Shown: one piece after another, positions 35,021 through 47,064 of the stretch
Layout: each line of letters starts with the position of its first letter
Position numbering within the stretch: the first letter of the stretch is position 1
Assembly (NCBI GenBank): GCA_017979445.1
Contig: CM030714.1
Span: 9,809,069 to 9,873,068, forward strand
DNA length: 64,000 nt
Reading direction: 5' to 3'
Source of the DNA: Akebia trifoliata
Taxonomy: Eukaryota; Streptophyta; Magnoliopsida; Ranunculales; Lardizabalaceae
Program-made: the position numbers and the translations under genes
The notes under the pieces: model-generated
Database searches by the model: none
Told to the model about the DNA's origin: nothing
What the model saw: the letters and a program-made list of their open reading frames with translations, nothing else

Positions 35021-35325
35021 ATATCTTTTTGTTTTTGTTTCTTTTGACACAAATATTCTCTACACTCAGGCCAATGAAATTATGTCAGGTATTTGTCGTT
35101 TATATTTTAATGAAAAAAAATAATCTTTTGTCTTTTATCTTTCAATCATGTCAATTCTCCCCTTCTGCACCAATACGCATGCATTTATCATTGAGAGAGA
35201 AAAACCCCTTTTAATTTTGTCTTCTCTCAAGAAAAAATATCCCCACGCCCCTACTACAGTACACTTAACTATACACGGTGGGTTTTCCTCAAATGAAAGT
35301 CAGGATTACCTTAAAAATTAAAAAT
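35021..35325. other. intergenic, no gene seen
   Basis: No exon or element recognised. Confidence 0.55.
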
Positions 35326-35328
35326 TAA

Positions 35329-36066
35329 GGGTATGTTTGATTGCATGGAAAGTAACTTTTCATGAAATTTAAAATTCATGAAAAAATAGTTATAAAAAAT
35401 AAGTAGGGTTGAAAAATCAAATTTCATTGTTTGATTTTACTTAAATAAAATCATGAAAAAAATATGAAAAAGAAGAAGAAGAAGAAGAAGAAGAGAAGGG
35501 GGAGAGGAAGAAGAAGATGAGGAAAGAAGAGGGAGGGGGGATGATGTGACGGCGGTGACAGTGTCGACGATGGCGACGGCGACGACAATGGAGATAAGTG
35601 AGAAAGAAGATGGGAGAACGTGGTGGTGATGATGACGACGGTGGAGACGACAGAGATAAGTGAGGAAGAAGATGATGAGGAAGATAGGGGGAGAACGTGG
35701 TGGTGGTGGTGGCGAATGAGGTAAGAGAGAGAGAGAGAGAAAGAAAAGGTTGTCGGAGATGAAGACGACGACGACGATGCGACAGCGAAGACGACGACGA
35801 CGATGACGAGAAGGTTAGTGTAATAATAGTGGTGGTAATAGGGAAGAAGAAGATATGAGTGGGGAAGAATTGGGGATGAAAAATATGGGTGGATTTTATT
35901 TTTCCACCCATATGGTGTAGGAAAGTGAAATCCATGTTTTAGTGGACTTTTTGATTGGGGTGGAAAATGAATTTCCATTTCCATGTACAATCAAACACTG
36001 GAAAAATGTCATTTTCCATGAAAATTGATTTTCCACTCTATTTTTCATGTGCAATCAAACATACCC
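35329..36066. mobile_element. PIF/Harbinger-type (Tourist-like) element with purine-rich interior
   Basis: Terminal inverted repeats GGGTATGTTTGATTGCA / TGCAATCAAACATACCC are flanked by TAA on both sides (35326-35328 and 36067-36069). This matches the 3-bp TWA target duplication and GG..TGTTTG termini of Tourist/PIF-Harbinger elements. Sub-terminal TTTCATGAAATT / ATTTTCCATGAAAA words add further pairing. The interior at 35460-35870 is a one-sided purine-rich block of GAA, GAC, GGA and GTG triplets. No transposase is visible. Confidence 0.82.
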
Positions 36067-36069
36067 TAA

Positions 36070-36367
36070 AAAGAAAAAAAAGAGAAAAATAGATCGAGCA
36101 CCAGTTTTTATCTTCTAATAGATGTTCAAATTTCAAACATAGATGCATCATGGCTACTTGTATTACCACACCATTATAATATATAAATATACAAAAAATG
36201 ATTTTATCTAAAAACTAATTTTGATCGATAAGATTAATTTTTAGAAATTCACGTCGAATCTCAAATGAGTTTATGTATGTGGCTTAGAAGAAGCCTCCAT
36301 GACCAAGATGACTCACCAAGCAGTCTCCATCGTGTTTTGCCTTCAATCAAATAGCAATTACTTAAAT
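36070..36367. other. intergenic, no gene seen
   Basis: Nothing recognised. Confidence 0.5.
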
Positions 36368-37010
36368 GACAGATTTACCCGACAAACCTAATTGTAGTAC
36401 TTTCATTACAAAAAACTCTCTTGGAGTTCTAACAATTCCATAGGAACCTTGCTTTATGAAGTTTGTTACCCACGAAACCTCACTTTATCAAGTTTGTCAT
36501 CAAACAAAACCTAGAGTGGGGATCTACATCATAAATTTCAAATTTATGTGGTTAATTTGTTACTTAACATACCTTTGGAGTACATTCTAACCACATCAAT
36601 TTGTGGAACCCAAAAACGTGCTCTGATACACAGTATTATAAAGGACAAAATTCTAAGAACTTAAAAAAAAAAAAAAAAAGATTTAATTTTCACTGTGGAA
36701 TTTGAGAGTTCAATAGCCATCCGTTTTCAACATCTACGGTCAAATCAAGAAGATTTTTTGTTTTTTATTTTTTTTTTTGTTTTTCTTTCAAATCTAAATT
36801 TCTTCATGAAATATAGATGTCCGTTTTGTTAGATTGCTAATTTGATCATCCATGTGGGCCCAACGACCCTTGGCAAGATTTGAAATCTTATCAAGTTAGC
36901 CATGGTAGTTGGATTTATAAAGTATGATTTGTGCAGGTAACAAACGTATGAAATAAGAGAGTTTTTGTAATAAAATTGCAACAGATAGGTCTGCTCGATA
37001 AATCTCTCTA
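36368..37010. mobile_element. non-autonomous DNA transposon, AGAGAGATTTAT-TIR family, copy 2
   Basis: Inverted ends: ACAGATTTACCCGACAAACC and TTTCATTACAAAAAACTCTC on the left; GAGTTTTTGTAATAAAATTG and GATAAATCTCTCT on the right. The interior has AACCCAAAAACGTGCTCTGA and TTTTCACTGTGGAATTTGAG, also found in remnants at 42430-42560 and 45585-45870. Confidence 0.72.
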
Positions 37011-37438
37011 CTTAATCATTCTAAGGTCGTCATCAAAGCCTTGTGCAAAAGATTTGTTGTCGGCCACGTGAATCATACTCTTCCATTCAAATCTTTTTAG
37101 AGACATTTATTATTGGAGTTGGATTACAGTCCACAAAATACCATATTAAAGAGGCAGATAACCACTCAATCCTCTAGGATTCAATATCAGATTTTTTAAT
37201 AAAAATTAAAACATTTTGAGTCCGACCATCAAGTGTTTGAAAACGTACCGTCGTTGAACTCCCAAATTTAAATGAATAATGTGCGACACTCTCAACCGTC
37301 GATACGCTCTACATAAAGCTAAAAAAAAAAAAATTCTATGCAACATGACAACATGTCACTTGTGAGTAAAAGAAAGATTTTGTCTTGAAAATTGCATTAT
37401 TGTGAATATTTGATACACCTCCATATGTTTTAAGAGTT
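37011..37438. other. intergenic, no gene seen
   Basis: Nothing recognised beyond an A-run at 37320-37333. Confidence 0.5.
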
Positions 37439-37640
37439 GTGATAATCTGACTCCCCCTTGTGAAATACTTAATCAACTCTCTTGGCATGGGATGTGTCAA
37501 AACCATAGATTTCTCTTCATCGGGATACACAACTGCACATATTTATGAGGATGTGCTGTGTATCCCGAGACATAAAGTCTATGGTTCTGACACACTCCAC
37601 GTCAATGAAGTTGATTGAGTATGCCACATGGGGGAGTCAT
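37439..37640. mobile_element. fold-back MITE (GTGATAATCTGACTCCCCC-arm type)
   Basis: The left end GTGATAATCTGACTCCCCC is paired on the right by TGGGGGAGTCA. Inner arms GGCATGGGATGTGTCAAAAC / TTCTGACACACTCCACG. The core is CCATAGATTTCTCTTCATCG, then GGATACACAACTG, mirrored by GTGTATCCCGAGACATAAAG. Confidence 0.83.
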
Positions 37641-37758
37641 AAAGTCTATGGTTCTAGACCAGTTCCTTTAACAATTTTGTCTGGATTGGACCAAACCCGA
37701 TTTTATTATTAAAAAATTTGTATAATCTTCATATTCGTCTACAAGTATATAATATAAT

Positions 37759-37883
37759 CTTCATAACCTTGGTGGCCACGCACCGCTCCACATTGTGGGG
37801 TATAGCCTGAGTGTGGGGCGTAGGGACTAGTTTGGTGCGTGCAAACTGGCCCGGATACCCTTCGTTATCAAAAAAAAAAAAAA
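37759..37883 (+). mobile_element. 5'-truncated SINE with poly(A) and target-site duplication
   Basis: A body of about 125 bp ends CCCGGATACCCTTCGTTATC plus about 16 A. Flanks AAGTATATAATATAAT (37743-37758) and AAGTATATGATATAAT (37884-37899) match at 15 of 16 positions. The 3' GGATACCC motif is shared with the SINE at 45033. No A-box is visible, so the 5' end is probably truncated. Confidence 0.82.
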
Positions 37884-37899
37884 AAGTATATGATATAAT

Positions 37900-38317
37900 T
37901 TATATACTTCCCTAACATTTTATTGGATTAGGTCCTTATCAGATCAAGACATGGCTTATCCAGATCCCATCCATTAAGATATCACATTGAATTTTTATCG
38001 GAATCCAAAATAATGACCTAGACCCAAAGTAGTTGGATTGGATTTCGGTTCTAATCCGATCCATTGACAGCCCTAGTTCAAAGGGGGTACAAAGAGAGAA
38101 TTTGTTTCTTGGTTTGGTAATTCATATTCCAACTTACACACAAACAAAATACATATAATGAACCAAATTACAGACATATATAAATTAAATTCATAAATAA
38201 TCATACTAAAGTGTATATGTGACATATATCGTATATTGAAATAACAAAATAAAAATAAAACGTAACACTTATATATAAATATACATTACACTTCAATGCA
38301 TTACTAATACTCTAATA
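37900..38317 (-). repeat. LTR-like sequence with polypurine junction at 38317
   Basis: On the minus strand TTGAGGGAGGG (38328-38318) is followed by TATTAGAGTATTAG, closely matching the junction at 8262 (AGGGAGGA, TGTTAGAGTATC). The terminal TG has become TA. The outer LTR end was not found. Confidence 0.4.
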
Positions 38318-40516
38318 CCCTCCCTCAAAGTCATGAGTACTTTCATATTTGCTGCCCATGTGATGAGTTGCTTTTGTAAAGTGAGATCATTGATTAAGAT
38401 TCATCGATTGAAGTAAAAGAAAATTACCAAAACGGAGCATAAAATTGACTAATCCCCAAAATGGTGCACGATTGAAATCATTTTCGAAAACGACAAATTA
38501 TTATTTTTGGAATTAATTTTTTTTATCAAATCGATAACAAATAAATAAAAAGAACAATGTTTTGATAATTTTTCATACCGAAAATACCCATTTTAGGTTA
38601 GAATATTATTTTAAACAGTATCACAAGTAGGGCTTAAAACGGGCCACGTTCAAACAGGATATGAGGGTGTCCATATCCATATCTAAATTTTTTTATCTGG
38701 ATCTGAATCTAACTTAGATCATACTAGCTAAAATCATATCCAGATTTGATCCGACTGAATTAATTGATTCAGGTCAAATAATGTCAAACCGTTTAAAATT
38801 ATTTCAAATAAAATTGAAAAAATGTGACTTGAACTGAAGACATCTCCATTTTGAAGTGAGGCATTAATCACTACCACCTAATCATTGTTGGTTCACGAAA
38901 TATAACTTAAAGAATATAACAATATAACTTGCAAAGTAATATATCATTCGGATCTTGGCAGATATAGGGATGGAAATGTATTCGACTCAAGTCAAGGGAC
39001 ATCAACCCATATTCAAACTATATTTTAATTTAGATATGATTAATGAAACAAAACCCACTAAGTTCAGATTCGGATCACTCGGATTTTGGATAAAATTTGG
39101 CACCATTTAAAACCCTATCTACTAGACCTTGTTGACATTGTATTAGAATATGATTTTTGTATAGTGTCAACAAGACCCTGTTGACACTATTCTTTTACAT
39201 TAAATTAATCTAGAAAGAAGATAGAGAAAATGGTATTTTTGATATAAAAATTATCAAAACATTGTTCATTCTATATGTTTACCTATTTGGTAAAAAAAAA
39301 TGACATATTATTATTTTTGGAATTAATTTCAATAGTGAACCATTTTGATAATTAATTGATTTTCGATGCATGTTTTGGTAAATTAGCCTCAAAGTAATAA
39401 CTAGATGTAGACTCATAAATTCACGCCATTGATGATATAAAGAGTTGATTGTCTTCCTAAGAAATGATGGATCATACGATCAGAAGAGTAGAAGAGAAGA
39501 ATGGGAAATAAATAGCTCAACTCAAATGAGTCCTAATTTGGTCGTGATCGATTTAGGATAAACCAAAACTTGATGGATTTTAATATGAAAATGATCTCGA
39601 CTACTAGTAAATGAGATCAAATGATCAATGTTGGCTCCATTTTGGACTTTATTGTAGGTCATAACATTTTTTGGGCCTTAAAATGAATACCAAGTCCATG
39701 AGGAAAATAGTCATCAAATACAAAGATCAACGCTCTCTCAAATTGATGAACTAACAAGGCCTGGGTTTCAGCTTAGCCAACTTAGGCCCGATAACGGTAA
39801 TAATGGTCTACAGTACAGAGCACCTCATTAGAGTTGGGTAAAGACTTAGCCCAGCCCACCAAGTGCCAGCCCAAACCCACCAATTGACAGCCCTACTTAA
39901 GAGGGTGGTCAAATTATGATTTCTCCCACAAAGTGATCCACACAAAGATGAGAATCGCTTCCTTGAACCATTGCAAACTTGCAAAACGTTTTTCAGGAAA
40001 ATCGATTTTGAGCTGCATAGTTTATGCCAGCGGTGTGTAAAAAAGTATTTGGTACCAGTAACATGGACTTGAAAATGGCCCGGGCAACATCAACTGCTTA
40101 TTTATTTATTTATTTCTCCAAATATGGTACATTTTTTACTATCTGATTAAATCAATGACTCGACATATGTCTCATATTTTTGTTGGTTATCAATTAATTA
40201 TTTATTATATAAAATAAATAAAAATTACAGAATTAATAAATTACAGAAAAGAAAATTATTATATTATCTTAGATTTGTATCTGGGTTTAAATAAATCCGA
40301 AGACCATTCAACTCAAAATGAGACTTTTCGAAGTTAATAGTAAGTTTATAAATTTTATTTTTCAATATCACATATGCGGAAGGCGCAAGGCATATAATAT
40401 TGTATTTCACGAATTATCAAATCAAGCTTCTTTGTTTCAAGTAGATTTTTTTTTTTTTTTTTTTTGAAATTTCTCTTCCTCGTTTTCATAATATATCCTA
40501 TAATCGTCTAAAATTA

Positions 40517-40550
<34 letters not shown>

Positions 40551-41985
40551 AGTTTTTGTAATGTAATTATCATAATCCGAAATCGGAATTTAACAATTCG
40601 AATCAAATGCCCCCAATGTATCAAATTTATACATCAAGGCATTAACATGTCATGGTCTTGAGAAAATCATACCAAGCAATTTCTCCCACTTGAATAAAAA
40701 AGTAGGCAAAAGGAAGGCAAGTGGGTTTGAATTGATTTAGATCCAACCCCACACAACAGACACTTTATTGCTTTTTGTTCCCAATAATACTCACCTTTTT
40801 ATAACTTTTTTTTAGGCCAACTAGGTTTAAACCACATGCATGTTTTCTAAAATTATGGCCAATACTGATGCCTTGTTTGTACACCTATGGGCCTTATAAG
40901 GCTTGACTATCCAACTATATATGAATTTGTTTAATAGTTTACTTCACAAAATAAGGATACATTCCCACGAGTAAGCATAGAAAAACTATATCAAAGTTTT
41001 TATTTCCTTTTATTTAAATAACATTAAGAGTGAATTACCTTTTCGTGAGCTGAAAATGAGTTATTTACGATTCTAATTAACTGTTCATTTTAATTACCAA
41101 AATGTGAATGATCACGTTTTTGTTAAAAAAAAATTTAGAACAGTAATGAAATAGTCACTTTAAACCTGTGAAATAGTTACTTTTAAAAACCTCCAAATTT
41201 GTTATTGTTCACTTTTTGGTGATTAAAATGAAAGTGAGCCGGAATCTTAAATTCGTCAAAAGTTAATCACTTTTTCGTAAATAATAATAATAATAATAAC
41301 ACTAGCTTGTCTTGATACTTCTAGTATTTTAATTTCGTCGACAATAAAAGGAAAAAACGACAGATTCACTTTATATAAAGTTCTCATTATTTGTATTTGA
41401 TAAGGTCACGGTAGAAATTACTTTTAGATACACTATCTAATCAATCGAATTATTTGCTGTGATTTAGGGAAATAATACCTCTAAACTTTGATTTCATAAA
41501 AAAGTTGATTGTGACAACAAAACAAAAAAACGCCACTTATAAATTATTTAGAATTAGATACTGAAAGATTATGGAGAGTATTGACATTTATCAAGATGAC
41601 GGCACGTAACACCTTGACAAACTAGACAAACATTCAGATATATTACCCGAAAAGTGACGAGTGCATGATCTAATTCTGAGTCCAAGCATTGGTATCCAGT
41701 GTGTTGGAGTCGAAGTGAGAGCTAGAATTGATACACTATGTGAAAAGGGGGTAAATTCAATGCCAAGATCCGTTAAAGTTGACATAAACGTAATGTAACT
41801 CATTTGGCTTGGAGTAGAATTCTGCAAATAATCCTTGGATTTGCAAATCCAAAATGGGACCAAAGTGAGAGGTCACGAATCGGTGCCACCATTCTCATAA
41901 TGGTTGCAACTCGCACAAAGTGGTGAGTGTTCTCATAATGGTTGCACAATGTGCGCAACATGCACAACTAATGCTCCAGTGACAA
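38318..41985. other. intergenic, decayed repeats, no gene seen
   Basis: 39500-39560 repeats the untranslated sequence seen near 8378 (AAATAGCTCAACTCAA). A poly(T) run (about 40448-40465) and a poly(A) run (about 40522-40548) lie 60 bp apart and could fold. An open frame at 41591-41863 (-) resembles no family I know. A large stretch with no supported gene. Confidence 0.5.
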
Positions 41986-42210
41986 CCCACTAGGGGTTAT
42001 TGAGATGATAAGAAAGTGGCTTCCCAAATTGTGATTTCGAATCTTTATACACCCCTCCACAGTAAATGTGGCTACTTACCTGTTATAATATGTAATAGGG
42101 TGGGAAGATGCATGCCGCCTTCGAGAGATTAGTCTCCCCAAAAGCTGGGGATACACCATGGATTTTCCCTATAAAAAAAATAAATAATAAATAATAATAA
42201 TAAAAAAAAC
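41986..42210 (+). mobile_element. tRNA-derived SINE, same family as 11298-11489
   Basis: It shares ACCTGTTATAATATGT, GGGTGGGAAGATGCATGC, GATTAGTCTCCCC and GGGGATAC with the 11298 copy. The B-box-like GATTTCGAATC is clearer here. Flanks CTCCAGTGACAA and CTCTAATGACAA form an imperfect 12-bp duplication. The tail is (AAATAATA)-rich. Confidence 0.78.
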
Positions 42211-42429
42211 CTCTAATGACAATGAAAATCATGGGCACGATAGAGTAATGTTTTACTTTATTTTCTTCATTGATATCTAGAGGTATCTATGTGATTCCTA
42301 ATACGGGCAAAATGACCCTATGGAAGATTTAAGATCTTACTTAGTAGGGCCAAACATGTCTCATGTGATAATGAAATACACTTTACTTAAGTCAATAATA
42401 ACAATAATAATAATAAATACTTTCCTCAT

Positions 42430-42600
42430 TAAGAAAAGTTTTCTGACCACATGACCTTGTGGCATCCAAAAACATGATCTGATGCCACACGTTGTAAAGG
42501 AAAAAAATATATAAACTTTTAAAAAAAAAGTTATTTTTCTCCATTGAACTTGATTTACAGTTGCGTGACATTATTTTTAGCAATGGTTGTTTTTTTTTTT
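42430..42600. repeat. fragment of the AGAGAGATTTAT-TIR element
   Basis: GGCATCCAAAAACATGATCT through TTATTTTTCTCCATTGAACT matches the interior of 36368-37010. Truncated on both sides. A poly(T) run follows at 42590-42607. Confidence 0.6.
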
Positions 42601-43688
42601 TTTTTTTGGGTAATGAAAATGTAACTTATTTTTTTGAATAAATATTAAAATTTTATTAAATAGATTATATATGGGTTAGGTCAGATATATTTATAAATGG
42701 GTTGGGTTTTGATTTGGATTTGGTAAATTTTCATAATACCCTTACCTCAACATGACATGAACACGACCCAACTTGTGACCCATTGCCACCCATAGTCATC
42801 AGACACAATAAATAAATAAAAAATCATTTGTATTAAAAGTGGGATCCAAATCTCCAAATTTAAGAAATATTAGAATAAAATCATCTGGGAAGTGCTTTAG
42901 GAGACAATAAAATCCTGTTAAAGCAAAAAATATCAATAATTTAAAAGCATAACATTGGCTCTTTTGCACTATTGAAAATCTTCCTAAAGTAAAGCATGAA
43001 ACGTATGTGGTACCACGGCACATAAAAGAATCAATCCCGATTTTATTAATAAGGATATTTGTATCCGACTATTTATCCAAATAACTCGGGTGGGATGAGT
43101 CAGATAAGATATTATTCGACCGATAGTCAGCCCTAATTCATGGGTATAGTCTTTTCCTCCATCCTGGTGAGGGCACTTATGTCACTTTAAATGTCTTGGT
43201 ATCCTTTTTTTTTCCTTCATTTATGAAATTTCTTTGGCTTTGTTATGACTTTCCCTTGATTGGCATAAAAATATCATTTTCGTCTAGAAGGTGTCAAATG
43301 GAAGAGTCAGTGGAAGTAGTGAAGAGTCAGTGGACGCAATTGCCCCCACATAACCTTTTTGAATGATTTTAAACATCCCTGCATTTATATTTTATTTTGA
43401 GATACTCCATAATTACAAATCCCATTTACCAACCCCCCTCCCCTTCACTTTTTTCAAATTTTTGCCCATAGATTTGGGCTTACACCTTTCCTAATGTAGT
43501 GCTGTCTCTGCACGTGAGATCATTGTCTTTTAGGAGACAATTGTTTATTGATCCGCAGGCGTTAATTTGCAGGAATAAAATTGTCTTAAGAGCATTGTGT
43601 TCAACACAAACCTCAGTCAATAGTTATTTTGTTCAATTCTCAGGTATTTACTCGATAACAAATTCTATCTTCCCGTATAGTATTTATA
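42601..43688. other. intergenic, no gene seen
   Basis: 42660-42790 has degenerate GGGTTGGGTT / GACCCAACTT inverted words. No exon is supported. The open frame at 43499-43753 overlaps a MITE at its end. Confidence 0.5.
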
Positions 43689-43795
43689 GAAAAATTATAT
43701 TTTCACACCAACTTTTGCTAATGCCATCTCAATTCATAGTTAAATCAAAATAAACACACATCTTAGGGTGGCATTAGCAAAAGTTGGTGTGGCCA
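43689..43795. mobile_element. short palindromic MITE, GAGAGCTGCTATTG-related
   Basis: Arms CACACCAACTTTTGCTAATG and CATTAGCAAAAGTTGGTGTG are perfect inverted repeats around an AT-rich loop. Outer ends have diverged. Confidence 0.8.
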
Positions 43796-43939
43796 TAGAA
43801 GTATATAAAACATTTACAATAACCATTGATTTTTATGGTTGATAAAATTATTAACAATTTATATATGTCATTAAATGAAATAACAGTGGGTACACAACGT
43901 GAAAAAAAACCCATATTCGATGGTCCAAGACTGCCAAAT

Positions 43940-44180
43940 TTCATCAAATTCAACGGGTTTTGACGGACTAAGGAGTCGAATTTTTCATCATCGAATATTT
44001 TTTTTTTTTGACGGCCCAAATTTGTCAAATTAATGAAGGATGAGAGAAATTTGACAATTTTAAACTGTGGAATATGAGGAACATAACAAAACTTGATGGC
44101 GCTTAACTGTCAAAATTTGATTTCTACAATTCGTGGGCCTTGACCTATCGAGTTTTCCTACATAAATTTTCGATGTTCAC
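43940..44180 (+). repeat. TTTTGACGGCCCAAA repeat, copy 1
   Basis: TTGACGGCCCAAATTTGTCA, ATTAATGAAGGATGAGAG and AAATTTGACAATTTTAAACT match the reverse complement of 59380-59605. Several TTTGACAAAT-type inverted words occur inside. Family unknown; noncoding. Confidence 0.6.
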
Positions 44181-44336
44181 GTATTGGTAAACTTGATGGT
44201 TCAACTTCAAACAACAGTATAACGGTGTTATTTCTTGGCGGTGGGACCCACAGTTCTTAGAGAGCTATTGAACAGGTGGGATCCGACCCGATTAAATTCG
44301 ATTTCTAGAAAGTAAAACAAAATGTTTTTAAATTAA

Positions 44337-44775
44337 GAGAGATTTTATTGACACATCAACTTTTGTTAATGCCATCCCAATTTATATGTAAATACAGATG
44401 CTATTATCATATCAAGTTTTACTAATGCCACACCAATTCCTATGTAAACCAACAAGGGTGAATCTCCATTTCATGCATGGAATATGAAGGAAACATGCAT
44501 TTTAATTATCACAATGTGCATTTGTCAATTTTATAACCTATGAACTTATGAGTTTGTCACTTTTAATACCTACAAATTTATATATACAACAGCAAATTCA
44601 TTGATTATAAAAGTGACGAATTTATTCAGAAAGCATATTTTAGAAATTAAATGAACAGTGTACCAAAATCGAAATTTGGGCCTAAGTTAGGCTTGTTTGG
44701 TAAATTCCCACAACTAAAGAATTGCACACAGTTGGGGTGGTGTTAGCAAAAGTAGGTGTGGCAATAGCAGCTTTC
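44337..44775. mobile_element. hAT-type element, GAGAGCTGCTATTG family
   Basis: A perfect 8-bp duplication TAAATTAA lies at 44329-44336 and 44776-44783. Left end GAGAGATTTTATTGACACAT, right end TGTGGCAATAGCAGCTTTC. The 8-bp duplication assigns the family to hAT. No coding frame. Confidence 0.82.
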
Positions 44776-44783
44776 TAAATTAA

Positions 44784-45032
44784 ATAGATCTGATTTTGAG
44801 AGATCCGAAGGTTTACGAAATCCAATAGTTCAAGAATCAAACTGAGTGAACCCGGGTTTATATGAACCAATTTAAAATACAAAAATTTAGATAAACTTTG
44901 ACTACAAGATAAGATTTTGGGAAAAAGGGAAGAGTTTCTGTTTTTCAAAATTTGGGAGTATTAGGTAAAAAGTCAAATCTTATGAACTTTTAATCCCATT
45001 TTATTAGAAAATTTAAAAATAAAGAACCCTTA
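44784..45032. other. intergenic, no gene seen
   Basis: Nothing recognised. Confidence 0.5.
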
Positions 45033-45297
45033 AGGGTTAGCTTGATGGCAACGGCGGGCCGATAAGCAATTAATGCCCATAGATCATGAGCTTGATAGCC
45101 AATATGAGCATTAATTCCTTAGGGGCCACTTGCAAGGGCACACCCTTACTTACCTGGTGCATGTTACGTGCAGATGTTACACGTGCCCCAGACTGTTCTT
45201 TGGACAAGGCCTGGGTCTATGGATTGGGCAAAGCCCAAAGACAAGCCTGGTCCACTATCCATAAGGATACCCGATTATACATAAAAAAAAAAAAAAA
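45033..45297 (+). mobile_element. SINE with poly(A) tail
   Basis: About 265 bp. The head is AGGGTTAGCTTGATGGCAAC, A-box-like. A G+C-rich middle includes ACCTGGTGCATGTTACGTGC, and the 3' end is AAGGATACCCGATTATACAT plus about 15 A. The GGATACCC 3' motif is shared with 37759-37883. No convincing target duplication. A 73-codon open frame inside is incidental. Confidence 0.72.
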
Positions 45298-45584
45298 GTG
45301 TTATTGAATAAATAAGATGAATATTTTTAGAAGATTAAAAAGAAAACCATTTTTTTTCACTCTAGGAAAGAAAGAAAACAAAAAATAATACGATTAAGGC
45401 TTCAACTTGTTTCACTACAGTAATACACGCATTTCACCAAATTAAACTCGGGTCTAACTGATATAGCAGATTTTTCACTCACCCATCTCTAAATTATCAA
45501 AGGGTGATGCTAAATACACGTTTTTTTTACCAACGCCCTTGACGCTCTTTTCTCTTTCTCGCCCATAATGAAAAAATGTAAATT

Positions 45585-45870
45585 TTCTGATTTGATCACC
45601 TTGTAACATTCAAAAACATGATTTGATGCAATGGAGTTGTAGAGGACACAATTATATGAACTTTAAAAAAAATAGTTAATTTTCACCGTTGAATTTTACT
45701 TTTAAATTTGAGTGCTGGGTGGCCATCCATTTTCAACACCTTGTTTTAAGCTCAAAAAACAATATTAAAATTTTTTTTTCTTGAATATGAATATTTTCAT
45801 GAAGTCTAAAGGGTTATGTTGTCGGATTGTCAATGTAGGCCCAACAACCTTTTTTAAAATTTGAACTCAA
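45585..45870 (+). repeat. fragment of the AGAGAGATTTAT-TIR element
   Basis: CATTCAAAAACATGATTTGA, TTAATTTTCACCGTTGAATT, GGCCATCCATTTTCAACAC and GTAGGCCCAACAACC match 36585-36890 in the same order. Ends not found. Confidence 0.65.
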
Positions 45871-46243
45871 AAATAACAAATATGTGAGTAGTGAATAAGA
45901 GAGAGAGCTCTCTCTATTGCTGATGTCATTGCACCACACGTCAAACGTTTGTTGGAATGTGAGCCAACACGTCATAAGGCGTTTAGCCAAAAAGGTAGGT
46001 CATTTAACATTTCTCATTATCAAAATATTACTTATATTGATTCTTGTAATGTCGTTAATGGTATATCTTCTAAAATAATAGACCGTCATCCTTATAATAT
46101 AGGATTGGCTAAATGAATCTTGTTTCTAATTTGTTTAAAGTCACATATTTTAGTATTGGAAATGTGTTTACATTTATTTTCACCGTCTCATATGTAGGGT
46201 GACACCATCCAAAGAAAAAAAAAATTATAATATTTTTAAGAAT
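45871..46243. other. intergenic, no gene seen
   Basis: A short GAGAGAGAGCTCTCTCT palindrome is at about 45899. Nothing else recognised. Confidence 0.5.
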
Positions 46244-46451
46244 GATGATTTTCTAATCATTCCCCCTCTACTCCCTTGACGTGATATGTGCATAGAACCA
46301 TAGATTTTTCCTCGAAATACACAACTGAACATATTTGTGGGGATGCACAATTGCATATGTTGAAGAAAATATATGTAGCTCTATGCACATGTCACGCTAA
46401 GAGACTATGGGGGAGTATGTCAGAGAGGCTAGGTGAGTAAGATTATCAGAA
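46244..46451. mobile_element. fold-back MITE (ATTCCCCC-arm type)
   Basis: ATTCCCCCTCTACTCCC pairs with GGGGGAGTAT, and ATGTGCATAGAACCATAGAT with ATGTAGCTCTATGCACAT. It ends GTAAGATTATCAGA. Close relative of 33146-33362. Confidence 0.8.
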
Positions 46452-46957
46452 CTCTATTTTTAAAGCCAATTTGGAAGTTATACATGACATATCGTATACG
46501 TATTTAGATTAATAAAATGTCCTAATTATTTTATTAAAAATAAATAAAAAATGGTTTTTTTTGTGGATAATCATATAGGTCCAAACTAAGTGTTAGATAG
46601 TTGGCAAGATTTGTATATTAATTTAAGGTCCAAAACATCAGAACACAGGTTACATACTTAGGTATTTTTGTGTAATAAGGTATCTTGAAGTATATTCTTA
46701 ATCTTAGAGATGGAGAAGACTTTATTTATATATTATTTGACCTTGACCTTTAATAACAAATCTCATACGTACATACCCTACCCCAGTTGTATTTATTTTT
46801 TCTTGCCAAAGTTGTGACAAGTCTATCTAACTTTGTGATGTGAAGCTCACCGTCTCGAAATTCTCCACCACTTGATAAAACGTATAAGAGAGGAAAGAAA
46901 ATGTTGACTTTGCCAAGGGTAGGTATTATGGTCGTTTTAATTTCATCAATAAATTTT
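46452..46957. other. intergenic, no gene seen
   Basis: Nothing recognised. Confidence 0.5.
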
Positions 46958-47056
46958 GTGAGCTGCTATTGCCACACCAATAACTATATAAATCACGAAG
47001 AATTGCATACAATTGGGGAGTCATTAGTAAAATTTGGTGTGGCAATAGCAGCTCTC
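46958..47056. mobile_element. 99-bp hAT-type MITE, GAGAGCTGCTATTG family
   Basis: Left GTGAGCTGCTATTGCCACAC, right GGTGTGGCAATAGCAGCTCT. Flanks TAAATTTT and TAAATTTA (7 of 8) are the target duplication. The smallest complete member in the window. Confidence 0.85.
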
Positions 47057-47064
47057 TAAATTTA

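Noticed and set aside
35441..35990. Two overlapping minus-strand open frames (164 and 179 aa), Ser/Pro/His/Phe-rich
   Set aside because: They are the complement of the GAA/GAC-type purine block inside the Tourist-like element. Low complexity in both frames and no domain.
40448..40548. Poly(T)/poly(A) pair as a regulatory hairpin
   Set aside because: Homopolymer runs 60 bp apart are more simply explained as old retroposon tails or slippage; no other evidence.
41591..41863. 90-aa minus frame
   Set aside because: No family resemblance, no splice or promoter context, and one of its neighbours is a SINE. Could be a decayed coding remnant but not supportable.
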